The notes under the pieces were generated by a model, which was not told where the DNA came from, made no database searches, and saw only the letters and a list, made by a program, of their open reading frames with translations. From Tetragenococcus osmophilus (lineage in GTDB: Bacteria > Bacillota > Bacilli > Lactobacillales > Enterococcaceae), in NCBI RefSeq assembly GCF_003795125.1, contig NZ_CP027783.1:1550001-1614000 (forward strand): 64,000 nt of DNA, written 5' to 3'. A program made the position numbers and the translations under genes. How positions within the stretch are numbered: position 1 is the first letter of the stretch; every line of letters begins with the position of its first letter. Positions 40,974 through 49,802 of the stretch are shown one piece after another.

Positions 40974-42318
40974 AAGTTAGCCACCTGGCTAACATATAAA
41001 AAACGCCATGTGAATTTCATGTTATATTGAAGTTACCACTAACTCTCAATAGACAGGATGAATTCACATGACGCACTCTAACCATACCACATCAGCACGT
41101 AAGGGAAAACACTTATCTTATTCAGAGCGGTCTCAAATCGCTATTTTAAAGCAAGAAAACTATTCCAATCGTCGGATTGCTAGTGTTTTAGAACGTGCTC
41201 CACAAACAATCAATAATGAGGTGAAGCGCGGAACGGTCACACAACTTAAACGCCAAAAGCAAAAAGGAAAGGTCTATGATTACTATACTGAAGCTTATGA
41301 CGCTGATGCTGGACAAGCAGCTTATGACAGACATCGTTTAAACTGTGGCCGACGGCCAAAATGGGCGGATATAGATACCTTTATAGAATGGGCCGATGAT
41401 AAGATGTTGCTTGATAAATGGTCCCCTGATGCCGTGACTGGTTTTGCGTTAGAGCATGAGTTGTTTGATCGTGCCATTATTCCTAGTACAACAACACTTT
41501 ACAATTGGATAGATAAAGGAATCATGCGAACAACGAACCTTGATCTTTTAGAAAAGCTCTCTCGTAAACCAAAAGTGTCCTCTCTGAAGAAACGCCCAAA
41601 TAAACGTATTCTCGGGCAATCGATAGACAAACGGCCTAAAGAAATTGATAGCCGTGAAACTTTTGGTCACTGGGAAATCGACACAGTCGTTGGTAATAAG
41701 GAGAAGACCGATGCCGTACTACTAACATTAGTTGAACGACAAACCCGCTTTGAAGTTATTATGAAGGTAAACGGTAAAGATCAATATTCAGTGGACGAAG
41801 CCATTTATTCTCTTCAAGAACGCGCTGGAGATGACTTTTCTACTATGTTTAAGACGATTACTTCAGATAATGGATCTGAATTTGCAGGTCTACATGAAGC
41901 GTTAAAGGATACCCTGGATGTTTATTTTAGCCATCCTTATGCATCATTTGAGCGAGGAACGAGTGAGAATCAGCATAAATTCATTCGTCGCTTCATTCCG
42001 AAAGGAAAGTCGATGGGTCAAGTTTTAGAATCACAATGCTTACGTATACAACAATGGATGAACGATTATCCCAGAAAAATATTGGATTATAAAACACCTC
42101 ATGAGTGTTTCGTCAATGCCTTACGATTAGAAAAGCAAGTGGCTTAACCCGTGAGGGCTTGACAACGAGCCTCCTTCGACATGATTTTAAAGCTGTAGAG
42201 CTGGCTGAAGCCAGCTTGTCAAAAGACTATCATGTCTCAGCTCATTATCAAGCCCTCACTACACAGATAGTAACCGTCAAATATCGCATGAAATTTAGTT
42301 TCACTAAGTGGCTAACTT
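40974..42318 (+). mobile_element. IS30-family insertion sequence, second copy (complete)
   Basis: The terminal repeats AAGTTAGCCAC (left, 40974) and GTGGCTAACTT (right, 42308-42318) enclose one intact transposase gene. The predicted transposase is identical to the copy at the window start and is inverted relative to it. The left boundary may reach about 40953, because identity between the copies extends that far. The 3' part (42148-42318) has no gene and holds a repeat of CAAGCCCTCA and a small AGCTGGCTGAAGCCAGCT hairpin. Confidence 0.88.
41068..42147 (+). CDS. IS30-family transposase, second copy
   Basis: Identical in its 359 predicted residues to the copy at 24-1103, with the same helix-turn-helix and DDE motifs. 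Its transcription points toward the truncated glycyl-radical enzyme gene that begins directly behind the element, so read-through from the IS could express that fragment. The perfect protein identity between the copies indicates recent duplication or gene conversion. Confidence 0.95.
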   Translation: MTHSNHTTSARKGKHLSYSERSQIAILKQENYSNRRIASVLERAPQTINNEVKRGTVTQLKRQKQKGKVYDYYTEAYDADAGQAAYDRHRLNCGRRPKWADIDTFIEWADDKMLLDKWSPDAVTGFALEHELFDRAIIPSTTTLYNWIDKGIMRTTNLDLLEKLSRKPKVSSLKKRPNKRILGQSIDKRPKEIDSRETFGHWEIDTVVGNKEKTDAVLLTLVERQTRFEVIMKVNGKDQYSVDEAIYSLQERAGDDFSTMFKTITSDNGSEFAGLHEALKDTLDVYFSHPYASFERGTSENQHKFIRRFIPKGKSMGQVLESQCLRIQQWMNDYPRKILDYKTPHECFVNALRLEKQVA

Positions 42319-44287
42319 AAACTTGAAATTTTGGGGCATGGAAGGTAAAATGAATTCAGGCGATGCTCATTTAGCGGTCGATTATAAACAGCTACTTGAA
42401 GTTGGATTGAAAGGCTATGAAAAACGAACATTAAACGCTAAAGCAGCATTAGATTTAACAAAACCAGAAAGTATCGCTAAATATCATTTTTATGATGCGA
42501 TTTTAATCGTAATTGCTGCTGTGAAAAAATTCGCAAAACGTTACGCTGATTTAGCAAAAGAAACGGCAAAGACGGTCAATTCCCAACGAAGTGCTGAACT
42601 TCTTGAAATTAGTCGTATTTGTAATAAAGTCCCTTATGAGCCAGCAGAAAGTTTTACAGAAGCCATCCAAGCTACTTGGTTCATGCAATTGATTTTACAA
42701 ATTGAATCCAACGGTCACTCTTTATCTTATGGTCGTTTCGACCAGTATATGTACCCTTATTTGAAAGCAGATTTAAATAAAGGACTTGTTACAGAAAATG
42801 AAGCGGTCGAACTATTGACTAACCTATGGATTAAGACATTAACAATTAATAAAGTTCGTAGCCAAGCTCATACTTATAGTAGCGCTGGAAGCCCTTTGTA
42901 TCAAAATGTCACAGTAGGTGGACAAACGCGCGATAAAAAAGATGCTGTCAATCGATTGTCGTTTTTAGTTTTACAAAGTGTAGCTCAAACCAAATTACCC
43001 CAGCCTAATTTAACAGTACGTTACCATGCTGGAATAAATCAAGAATTCTTGAACGAAGCGATTGAAGTAATGAAATTAGGTTTTGGGATGCCGGCATTTA
43101 ATAATGATGAAGTTATTATCTCTTCTTTTATCAACTATGGGGTAACTGAAGAAGATGCTTATGATTACAGTGCCATTGGTTGTGTTGAAACCGCGGTTCC
43201 GGGTAAATGGGGCTATCGTTGCACGGGGATGAGTTATATTAACTTTCCTAAAATTTTAATGATCGTTATGAATAATGGAGTTGACCCTGTAACAGAACGC
43301 CGCTTTACTAAAGGCTATGGTTATTTTAAAAACATGAAAACTTTAGCAGAATTAGAAGTTGCTTGGGATAAAACTGTACGCGAATTAACACGGATGAGTG
43401 TTATTGTCGAAAATGCGATCGATTTAGGTATTGAACAAGAAGTTCCTGATATTTTATGCTCCACTTTGACAGAAGATTGTATTGGGCGAGGCAAGTCCAT
43501 TAAAGAAGGTGGAGCTATTTACGATTTTATTTCAGGGCTACAAGTAGGTGTTGCTAATTTAGCAGACGCATTAGCGGCCATTAAAAAATTAGTTTTTGAA
43601 GAAGAAAAAGTGACACAAGATGAACTTTGGCAAGCTTTGATGACAAACTGGGAAAGCAAACGAAGCCAAGAAATACAACAAATGATTATTCATGAAGTAC
43701 CCAAATATGGCAACGATGAGGATTATACCGATCAATTAGCGGTTAAAGCTTATGATAGCTATATTGAGGAGATTAAGAAATATCCTAATACACGCTATGG
43801 ACGCGGTCCTGTCGGTGGTATTCGTTATTCGGGGACTTCTTCGATTTCAGCTAATGTAGGACAAGGGCGCAGTACAATGGCAACACCAGATGGACGTAAA
43901 GCTTGGGCGCCTTTAGCAGAAGGATGTTCACCTTCGCATAATATGGATCAAAACGGACCAACGGCTGTGTTAAAAAGTGTATCTAAATTACCGACAGAAG
44001 ATATTGTGGGGGGTGTTTTATTAAATCAAAAAGTAAACCCACAGACATTAGCTAAAGAAGAAGATAAACAAAAGTTAATTATGTTATTACGCACGTTTTT
44101 CAATAGATTAAAAGGGTATCACATTCAATATAATGTTGTTTCGAAGAAAACATTGATTGACGCTCAAAAAAATCCAGAAAAGCATCGTGACTTAATTGTT
44201 CGCGTGGCTGGATATTCCGCCTTCTTCAATGTACTATCAAAAGCAACTCAGGATGATATTATTGAACGAACAGAACATGCAGTATAA
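42308..44287 (+). pseudogene. Glycyl-radical enzyme of the PFL2/glycerol-dehydratase type, 5' end removed by IS30
   Basis: The frame encodes the last 650 or so residues of a glycyl-radical enzyme. The thiyl Cys is in SAIGCVETAVPGKWGYRC, and the GCVE context is that of dehydratase-type members rather than true pyruvate formate-lyase. The radical Gly is in RVAGYSAFFN near the C-terminus. Intact members have about 780-810 residues, so roughly 140-150 N-terminal residues are missing. The first codons (MANLNLK) derive from the IS end. No activating radical-SAM enzyme gene is beside it. The substrate is unknown; E. coli PflD and diol dehydratases are the nearest relatives I recall. Confidence 0.88.
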
Positions 44288-44336
44288 AACAAATAATGAG
44301 ATTGGCTAGTTTAAGTCAATCTCATTATTTGTTTAG
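44287..44336 (+). terminator. Long hairpin behind the glycyl-radical enzyme gene
   Basis: AAACAAATAATGAGATTG and CAATCTCATTATTTGTTT form a perfect 18-bp stem with a 12-base loop. The stem itself supplies the T-rich tail. Confidence 0.8.
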
Positions 44337-44499
44337 AAAAGTTTATTAAGTTATTTAGAGAGCGATTTCAAGCTGAAAATGGTAAAATAAAGTTGAAGAA
44401 AAATTTCATCTTTTAGTTTTACTATTACTGTTTTCACTTGCTTTAAAGTAGTTATTAGTCAGTTATTTTAGCTTTTGAATAAAAAAGGAGGTTACGAAG

Positions 44500-44682
44500 A
44501 TGGCAGAAAAACGTTTTGAAGAAGTTTATAAGCAAGGAAAATTAACGGCTGAGAAAATAATCCGTGATAATGAAACAGGCGTTTTGTATTTAGTTTATCA
44601 AGAAGGATATGGTATGGGAGTAACGGTTATGGTTGATAAGGATGGAAAACCGTTGGTAGATGAGTCTTTTAAAGAGGAATGA
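44500..44682 (+). CDS. DUF6440-family small protein
   Basis: Sixty residues, MAEKRFEEVYKQGKLTAEKI, with the core GVLYLVYQEGYGMGVTVMVD and DKDGKPLVDESF that mark this family of small phage- and chromosome-borne proteins. The function is unknown. AAAGGAGG precedes the ATG by about seven bases. Degenerate copies of the same C-terminal core occur at 45784-45885 and about 55007-55063, so this is the only intact member of a local family. A terminator hairpin follows at 44718. Confidence 0.85.
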   Translation: MAEKRFEEVYKQGKLTAEKIIRDNETGVLYLVYQEGYGMGVTVMVDKDGKPLVDESFKEE

Positions 44683-44715
44683 AAGGTTAAATAATTGTCA
44701 GTTTTAAAATATTGC

Positions 44716-44772
44716 TCAGAGATTTTACGAAGGTTTTGGAAAAAACAATTGTGAAATCTCTTTTTATTTTTA
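44716..44772 (+). terminator. Terminator behind the DUF6440 gene
   Basis: AGAGATTT and AAATCTCT form the stem, with inner AC/GT pairs, followed by a T-rich tail. Confidence 0.75.
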
Positions 44773-44839
44773 TCTATTGAGCTTAACGCTGCGTAATGTC
44801 CTATAGTTTTAATTAATCAAAACAAAAAGGGTGGTAGCA

Positions 44840-45742
44840 ATGAATTTCTTAGTAGAAGATACAATTGGACAATACGAGCAACTATTTTCTATGAATAATG
44901 ATAGGGACAGACAGGATTACTTTCGATATTCCATGATGAAACCATTTGAAAAAATGTGGGAGACAGTCAATGTTCCATTAAAGGCTAAAAAGCCTAATGG
45001 ATATGATGTAATAATGGCGACTAATATGCTGGGCTATCTTGACGTGTCGAAAACTGACACAGGGAAGAAAGCCTTGGAGAAACTAAAAGAAATACAAATG
45101 CTTGAAACAGCCTATAATACACTGGATGATTGTATTTATTTTATGGAAAAAAATAATTTAAGTATAAATGCTGATAGATTAAGATTTGGAATGTATATAG
45201 CTGATCCAAAGAAACTTGAATTACAAAAAGGCTATTGTGGATTTGGTGGCATTCCAGGGTTTATACAGGTATCTATCTATCCTGATTCCTACAATATCTC
45301 TAAAATTCCTGCTGTCATTGCCCATGAGTTTAACCATAATATCCGATTTTCTTATTTTGACTGGAACCATGGCGATGTAACCGTTGGTGACTATATAATC
45401 ATAGAAGGATTAGCAGAGTCATTCGCCAAAGAACTCTATGGAGAGGAGCTTTTAGGACCTTGGGTAACTTCCTTTGATAAAGAAGAATTAGACTACTCTA
45501 TTGAAGTAGTAAAAGATGCGTTAGATGTTAAAGGATTTGCAGAAGTTAGTAGCTATATGTTTGGTGATAAAATTTCAATGGAACAAGGGTATAAGCCTGT
45601 AGGCCTACCCGCATTCGCTGGTTATGCTGTAGGGTTTCAAGTTGTACAATCTTTTATGAAAGAAAACAATATTAGGATTGCAGAAGCGACTTTATTGGAA
45701 ACAAAAGAAATTATTAATAAATGTGGATTATTTAATAAATAA
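44840..45742 (+). CDS. DUF2268-family putative zinc metalloprotease
   Basis: A 300-residue soluble protein with the gluzincin-like motif HEFNH at residues 162-166 and a downstream Glu in EGLAESFAKELYG that would complete the zinc site. The DUF2268 family is described as predicted Zn-dependent proteases, and substrates are unknown. There is no signal peptide. The ATG at 44840 is chosen over an in-frame GTG at 44831, because AGGGTGG lies at the right distance for the ATG. Immediately after the stop codon, sequence resembling part of a T-box leader begins, marking an old rearrangement junction. Confidence 0.82.
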   Translation: MNFLVEDTIGQYEQLFSMNNDRDRQDYFRYSMMKPFEKMWETVNVPLKAKKPNGYDVIMATNMLGYLDVSKTDTGKKALEKLKEIQMLETAYNTLDDCIYFMEKNNLSINADRLRFGMYIADPKKLELQKGYCGFGGIPGFIQVSIYPDSYNISKIPAVIAHEFNHNIRFSYFDWNHGDVTVGDYIIIEGLAESFAKELYGEELLGPWVTSFDKEELDYSIEVVKDALDVKGFAEVSSYMFGDKISMEQGYKPVGLPAFAGYAVGFQVVQSFMKENNIRIAEATLLETKEIINKCGLFNK

Positions 45743-45765
45743 ACAGTTTCGGGTGATGTCTACTT
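45741..45765 (+). repeat. T-box stem II fragment (repeat of 55793-55817)
   Basis: TAAACAGTTTCGGGTGATGT and the next few bases match the segment just after stem I of the intact T-box at 55669-55945, and more loosely 54963-54985. Only the second half of the stem II hairpin is present, so no T-box function is possible here. Confidence 0.7.
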
Positions 45766-45783
45766 TTTGAAGAGGAAGCATAG

Positions 45784-45885
45784 GTTTTATATGTCGTTTA
45801 TCAAGAAGGATATGGCATTAGACTCATCGTTACAGTTTACAAAGATGGCAATCTATTAGTCGACGAGTTTTTTAGGAGTTCGTAA
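45784..45885 (+). pseudogene. DUF6440 remnant A
   Basis: An open frame of 33 codons without a start codon, VLYVVYQEGYGIRLIVTVYK then DGNLLVDEFF, clearly homologous to the last half of the intact protein at 44500-44682. The N-terminal half is missing and replaced by T-box-like sequence. It is followed by a spacer and a terminator (45960) that resemble those behind remnant B. Confidence 0.8.
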
Positions 45886-45959
45886 AAGCTTAGCAGCATG
45901 GCTTACAACTTCATAGCGAAACTTACTTAATTCCACTTTCTTATCTTTATATAAAAAGG

Positions 45960-46008
45960 AGACGACTTTAATTTCCAAGTAGAAATTAAGGTCGTTTTTC
46001 TTTTTTAA
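45960..46008 (+). terminator. Terminator behind DUF6440 remnant A
   Basis: ACGACTTTAATTTC and GAAATTAAGGTCGT form a 14-bp stem with a T-rich tail. Confidence 0.8.
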
Positions 46009-46121
46009 AAAAGAAGCACATCATATTGTTATTACTAGTTTTATGACTATAAGCTTTCAGTAGTTTATAGAACTAAATAAAAGAAATCAATAATATAGAT
46101 GTTTAATTTTACATTATATAC

Positions 46122-47795
46122 CCTGAATGATTTATAAATTTTTCCAAGGATTATTCAAGCCTTGGCATGCTCTTTTTTCTAAAGGTTTCATTGCTTCACC
46201 TTCTGGGTGTACAAAAAGAACGCACTCTGTGTTATTGTAAAGTCGACGAAACATAACAATAAAGGAGTGCGTTCTTATGTCTATCACTTTACAACAAAAA
46301 TCGCTGACATTCAATGACCAAAAAGCCATTTCAGTCGCCAACGATGGTGGCAACTTAACCAATGACGCGGGGCTCGTCTTGCTTTCGGAGTTTTTAAATC
46401 AAATTCGTTTTGATTCACTGTTAGCGCAATACGTTCATATTCCAGAGCATCGTTCCTTCGCCCAACATGAATGGCTGGACGTCGTAAAACAATGGTTATT
46501 TCAATTGATCGCTGGTTATTCTCGAGACCGAGACGCCAACACCTTACAATATGATCGCCTTTTTAAGGAAGCATTGAAACAAGAACGACTCAGTTCGCAA
46601 TTTATGATGTCTACTTTGCTTCATACCTTAACAGAAGAAACTATCAACCAATTATTACAAGTGGCGAAAAAACTTGGCGATTTAGGCATGGACCAGCAAA
46701 ACAGCCAACAACTCGTGCTTGATCTAGATTCCACCTGTTGTCCTACCTACGGAAAACAAGAAGCAGGGGAATATATTTACCACTATGGCCTCCATGGGTA
46801 TCATCCATTTGTGGCGTTCGAAGGGTTAACCGGGCTGGCATTAGATGTCCGTCATCGGCATGGAAAATCTTATACCTCGACCCATGCCGAAGAATACTTA
46901 AGTGAAATGTTGGCGCATTACCAACAACGTTCGAGTGATCCCACCATGCTCGTACGCGGGGATAGCGGCTTTGCCAAACCGGAAATTTATCAACAGTGTG
47001 AGTGTCGAGGCGCACATTATGTGATTAAACTAAAAAATAATGCCCGGTTGGTTCATCATGCGCAACATCTTGTCCAATATACCAACGGTACGGACTACAC
47101 AAAGACCGAACATCAATATTTTAAGATGGCTTATCAAGCGGATTCTTGGGACCGATCTCGAACAGTAGCCATCAAAGCCACCAGAAAAGCCGAAACTTTA
47201 CTTTTTTCCGAATTTCAATTTGTGGTGACCGATTTCGCTCATCTTTCGCCCCAAACCATTTTTCAGCTCTATCAAAAACGAGGGAATATGGAAAACTTCA
47301 TTAAAGAAATGAAGACCGGATTTTTCGCTGATAAAACGGACAGCCCTTCCTTTTTAGCGAATAAAGCCCGTTTAGCTTTGAGCTTTATTGCCTATAATAT
47401 CATCCATTTGATGAAACAGCTGACTTTTCCGCAAGAGCAAAAGACGACGGTGATTGACACGATCCGTTTTCAACTATTTCATATTGCAGGAAAAGTCACA
47501 GAACACGCACGTCAAATTCAAATTCGCTTATCAAGTACGAATGTTTACAACACGCTTTTTTGGGAAGTTCTTACACGCATTCAGCGATTGAATCTCTAGT
47601 TTACTTTCGCCATTTTAAGCTCTATAAAAAGCTTGTCTTTCATTTTCTAGGAAGAACTTTATCTTTTTTTAACCTAGTTCAATCGTCCTTTCCTATTCTT
47701 TATTAAAAAGCGGCGACAAAAATAGAAAATAACATAAATGGCACTTCGTGGGGCGGTCGAATGAGTTATCCACAAAGTTTTATAAATCATTCAGG
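46122..47795 (+). mobile_element. IS1380-family insertion sequence, complete
   Basis: A 1674-bp element with perfect 17-bp terminal inverted repeats CCTGAATGATTTATAAA (46122-46138) and their complement at 47779-47795. A 5-bp target duplication TATAC lies at 46117-46121 and 47796-47800. The perfect ends and duplication suggest a recent, undisturbed insertion. Confidence 0.95.
46277..47599 (+). CDS. IS1380-family transposase
   Basis: A 440-residue transposase with an intact frame. DDE signatures are Asp in LVLDLDSTC, Asp in LVRGDSGFA, and Glu in KRGNMENFIKEMKTGF, the YREK-like block of the IS4/IS1380 group. AAAGGAG precedes the ATG. Codon use is richer in C and G than in the flanking genes (for example many CGA, ACC and GCC codons), which fits horizontal arrival. 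The sequence between the gene and the right end (47600-47778) carries nothing else recognisable. Confidence 0.95.
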   Translation: MSITLQQKSLTFNDQKAISVANDGGNLTNDAGLVLLSEFLNQIRFDSLLAQYVHIPEHRSFAQHEWLDVVKQWLFQLIAGYSRDRDANTLQYDRLFKEALKQERLSSQFMMSTLLHTLTEETINQLLQVAKKLGDLGMDQQNSQQLVLDLDSTCCPTYGKQEAGEYIYHYGLHGYHPFVAFEGLTGLALDVRHRHGKSYTSTHAEEYLSEMLAHYQQRSSDPTMLVRGDSGFAKPEIYQQCECRGAHYVIKLKNNARLVHHAQHLVQYTNGTDYTKTEHQYFKMAYQADSWDRSRTVAIKATRKAETLLFSEFQFVVTDFAHLSPQTIFQLYQKRGNMENFIKEMKTGFFADKTDSPSFLANKARLALSFIAYNIIHLMKQLTFPQEQKTTVIDTIRFQLFHIAGKVTEHARQIQIRLSSTNVYNTLFWEVLTRIQRLNL

Positions 47796-47824
47796 TATAC
47801 TTTTGGGAAAGAAAAATTAAGCTT

Positions 47825-47839
47825 ATGCGTATTTTGCAT
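47825..47839. promoter_or_regulatory. Operator-like palindrome 1 of the XRE gene
   Basis: ATGCG-TATTT-TGCAT, the first of three copies of ATGCG-N5-YGCAT around the XRE gene. Confidence 0.55.
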
Positions 47840-47840
47840 A

Positions 47841-47869
47841 TTGACTTTTATGCGATAATTGCATAGAAT
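47841..47869 (+). promoter_or_regulatory. Plus-strand promoter overlapped by operator-like palindrome 2
   Basis: TTGACT (47841-47846) and TAGAAT (47864-47869) are 17 bases apart. ATGCG-ATAAT-TGCAT (47850-47864) fills the spacer. Transcription from here would run antisense through the XRE gene, to the terminator at about 48457 if nothing stops it earlier. Confidence 0.5.
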
Positions 47870-47885
47870 ATAAACGTACTTATTT

Positions 47886-48113
47886 TTATTTGTATGAAGC
47901 CCTTGGATAAGGCGTCTTTTGATTTGTGAGATTTAGCAAATAATCGATACTGGTGTTATGGTATTTAGCTAGTTTAATTAATGCTTCGGTTGGAATGTCT
48001 AAAACTCCCGATTCATAGCGGGAATAAGTTGTTTGGCTAATACTTAAAATTTTTGCCATATCTGTTTGACTAAGATCATTATCATCTCGTAAATTACGTA
48101 TTCTATAATACAT
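47886..48113 (-). CDS. XRE-family helix-turn-helix regulator
   Basis: A 75-residue protein made up almost wholly of a Cro/CI-type helix-turn-helix: LRDDNDLSQTDMAKILSISQ followed by the recognition helix TTYSRYESGVLDIP and the closing IDYLLNLT. GAGGTGATT precedes the ATG. Three palindromes ATGCG-N5-YGCAT lie at 47825, 47850 and 48165, one upstream of its own promoter region and two beyond its 3' end. The protein is therefore probably autoregulatory and also controls the facing promoter. There is no sensor domain or partner toxin gene beside it. Confidence 0.88.
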   Translation of the reverse strand: MYYRIRNLRDDNDLSQTDMAKILSISQTTYSRYESGVLDIPTEALIKLAKYHNTSIDYLLNLTNQKTPYPRASYK

Positions 48114-48164
48114 CGAATCACCTCAAGATTATTGTATATGATGTAAAAGCTGACACATTTTTTA

Positions 48165-48179
48165 ATGCGAAAAACGCAT
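48165..48179. promoter_or_regulatory. Operator-like palindrome 3 of the XRE gene
   Basis: ATGCG-AAAAA-CGCAT, a perfect inverted repeat about 50 bases upstream of the XRE start codon. It lies near the expected -35 region of the XRE promoter. Confidence 0.6.
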
Positions 48180-48342
48180 AAATTTAATATTAACGTAATT
48201 TAAAAAACAATGAAAAAGACAGCTTTACTAGTTGCTAAATAACACAATAATTAGCTTAGTTACAAAAGTAACCGATTTAATACAAATATTATTGAGTACA
48301 AGTGTTGCAAACTGTCTGCCACACTATTGAAAATAAGCTAAG

Positions 48343-48372
48343 TTGAGGCGTGACGTTTGCCTGACATATAAT
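48343..48372 (+). promoter_or_regulatory. Candidate promoter of the polyol PTS operon
   Basis: TTGAGG (48343-48348) and TATAAT (48367-48372) are 18 bases apart, 178 bases before the first gene. No convincing catabolite-response element was found. The rest of 48180-48540 is AT-rich with no gene visible. Confidence 0.5.
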
Positions 48373-48405
48373 TAAATATGGGGGAGTAACTAAATTAATT
48401 GGCTT

Positions 48406-48458
48406 AACCCAAATTCTTACCTTACATTATTTGTTTGGAGAGAATTTGGGCTTTTTTA
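48406..48458 (+). terminator. Hairpin terminator in the leader of the PTS operon
   Basis: CCCAAATTCT (48408-48417) and AGAATTTGGG (48441-48450) form a 10-bp stem, followed by CTTTTTT. It stands between the candidate promoter and the first gene, so it could act as an attenuator, or it could end an antisense transcript from 47870. No T-box or BglG-type antiterminator site is obvious. Confidence 0.75.
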
Positions 48459-48549
48459 GTTATGGAAGAAAGGAGAGTGTGACTTAAGTAAAGGAAAAAG
48501 ATAATTAAATCACTTTTTAAATAACTAGTATAGATAGAAGGAGATAATA

Positions 48550-49032
48550 ATGGGAAATATTGTTTATACAAGAATAGATGATCGTTTAGTACATGGGCAG
48601 GTTATGACTGCTTGGGTACAAGTAACCAAGGCTAACGAGGTGCTAATTGTCGATGACGACGTAGCAAAAGACACTTTTTTACAAATGGTGATGAAATCGG
48701 CAATGCCTAACAAGGTTTCATTAAAAGTAGTTACCATAAATGAAGTTAAAGACTATATTGAAAATCAAGAGAAAGGTAAAAATATCTTTATTCTTGTAAA
48801 AACGCCACTTACAGTTGAAAGATTGCATGAACAAGAAGTTAATATACAATCATTAGGTGTCGGTGGAATGGGAGCAAGAGAAGATCGGAAGACCTTATAT
48901 CGTAATATTTCGGCAAGTGACGAAGAAAAACGAGCATTAATTCACTTAAATGAACTAGGAGTAGATGTATTTTTCCAAGTGACCCCCGATAATACAAAAG
49001 TACGGTTAAGTAATGTATTGAAAGGAGCATGA
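48550..49032 (+). CDS. PTS mannose/fructose/sorbose-family IIB component
   Basis: A 160-residue cytoplasmic phosphocarrier that takes phosphate from IIA and passes it to the incoming sugar or polyol. The active His15 lies in TRIDDRLVHGQVMTAWV, the family signature. The later GVGGMGAREDRKTLYRNIS block is also typical. AGAAGGAG precedes the ATG. It is the first gene of an eight-gene operon, and the IIC gene follows with overlapping translation signals. Substrate cannot be read from IIB alone; the downstream enzymes point to a polyol. Confidence 0.94.
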   Translation: MGNIVYTRIDDRLVHGQVMTAWVQVTKANEVLIVDDDVAKDTFLQMVMKSAMPNKVSLKVVTINEVKDYIENQEKGKNIFILVKTPLTVERLHEQEVNIQSLGVGGMGAREDRKTLYRNISASDEEKRALIHLNELGVDVFFQVTPDNTKVRLSNVLKGA

Positions 49033-49037
49033 TTTTA

Positions 49038-49799
49038 ATGCAAACAAATATGATTCAAGCTACTCTTATTGGCTTGTTGTACTATTTAACTGTAGCCAAT
49101 TCACCATGGTTTACTGGTCTAACGAGTGTTTCTGTTAGACAACCTATTGTGGCAGGTACAATTGTTGGCATTATACTAGGTGAACCAACACAAGGATTGA
49201 TTATTGGCGCTACATTAAATGCTTTTTTTATTGGTTTTATTTCTCCTGGAGGTGCTGTTTCGAGTGAACCAGGTATTGCAGGTATTATTGGAACATCGTT
49301 AGCTATTATGACAAATGCAAGTCCAGATGTCGCTCTTTCTTTAGCAATACCATTTGGTTTATTGGGTACCATTATTTGGAATGTACGGATGACAATTAAT
49401 TCTTTTTTTGTCCATTGGATGGATAAAGTAGTAGAAGAAGGTGACTATCGTAAGATTTTTTTCATTCACCTAGTACCTTCTCAAATATCAACATTTTTGA
49501 TTAGTGCTGTTCCGGTATTTTTAGTTGTGTACTATGGTGGCGATTCAGTTCAATGGTTTTTAAGTGTATTAGAAGGGAAACCGACAGAAATATTGGAAGC
49601 TATTGGTGGCATTTTACCTGCTCTAGGGATTGCACTAACTTTAAAAGTTATTATGAACAGAAAAGGGATAATTCCATTCTTTTTAGCTGGTTTTTTTATA
49701 GTAATATATGCAGAGGTGCCAATGTTATTATTAGCAGTATTTGCTACTATAATTGCATATTTCTACTCAGATTTAAAATTTGCAAAGCAGGAGGGTTAA
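49038..49799 (+). CDS. PTS mannose/fructose/sorbose-family IIC component
   Basis: A 253-residue membrane component with about seven helices. It includes the conserved N-terminal block TRPVNHG-like region WFTGLTSVSVRQPIVAGTIV and GLIIGATLNAFFIGFISPGGA, both typical of EII-Sor/ManY proteins. With IID it forms the membrane channel. The ATG at 49038 has AAAGGAGC ten bases upstream; an ATG at 49029 overlaps the IIB stop but lies too close to the site. IID follows three bases after the stop. Confidence 0.92.
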   Translation: MQTNMIQATLIGLLYYLTVANSPWFTGLTSVSVRQPIVAGTIVGIILGEPTQGLIIGATLNAFFIGFISPGGAVSSEPGIAGIIGTSLAIMTNASPDVALSLAIPFGLLGTIIWNVRMTINSFFVHWMDKVVEEGDYRKIFFIHLVPSQISTFLISAVPVFLVVYYGGDSVQWFLSVLEGKPTEILEAIGGILPALGIALTLKVIMNRKGIIPFFLAGFFIVIYAEVPMLLLAVFATIIAYFYSDLKFAKQEG

Positions 49800-49802
49800 A
49801 CC

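Noticed and set aside
40784-40999. A 71-codon plus-strand frame running from the ISL3 remnant into the IS30 end
   Set aside because: It spans two mobile-element ends and the T run of a terminator, has no ribosome binding site and no recognisable domain.
42105-42320. A 71-codon frame behind the second IS30 transposase
   Set aside because: It overlaps the transposase 3' end and the terminal repeat, and looks like non-coding IS sequence.
47886-48113. Toxin-antitoxin pair around the XRE gene
   Set aside because: No toxin-like frame adjoins it on either strand; the plus-strand frame at 47893 has only 11 codons.
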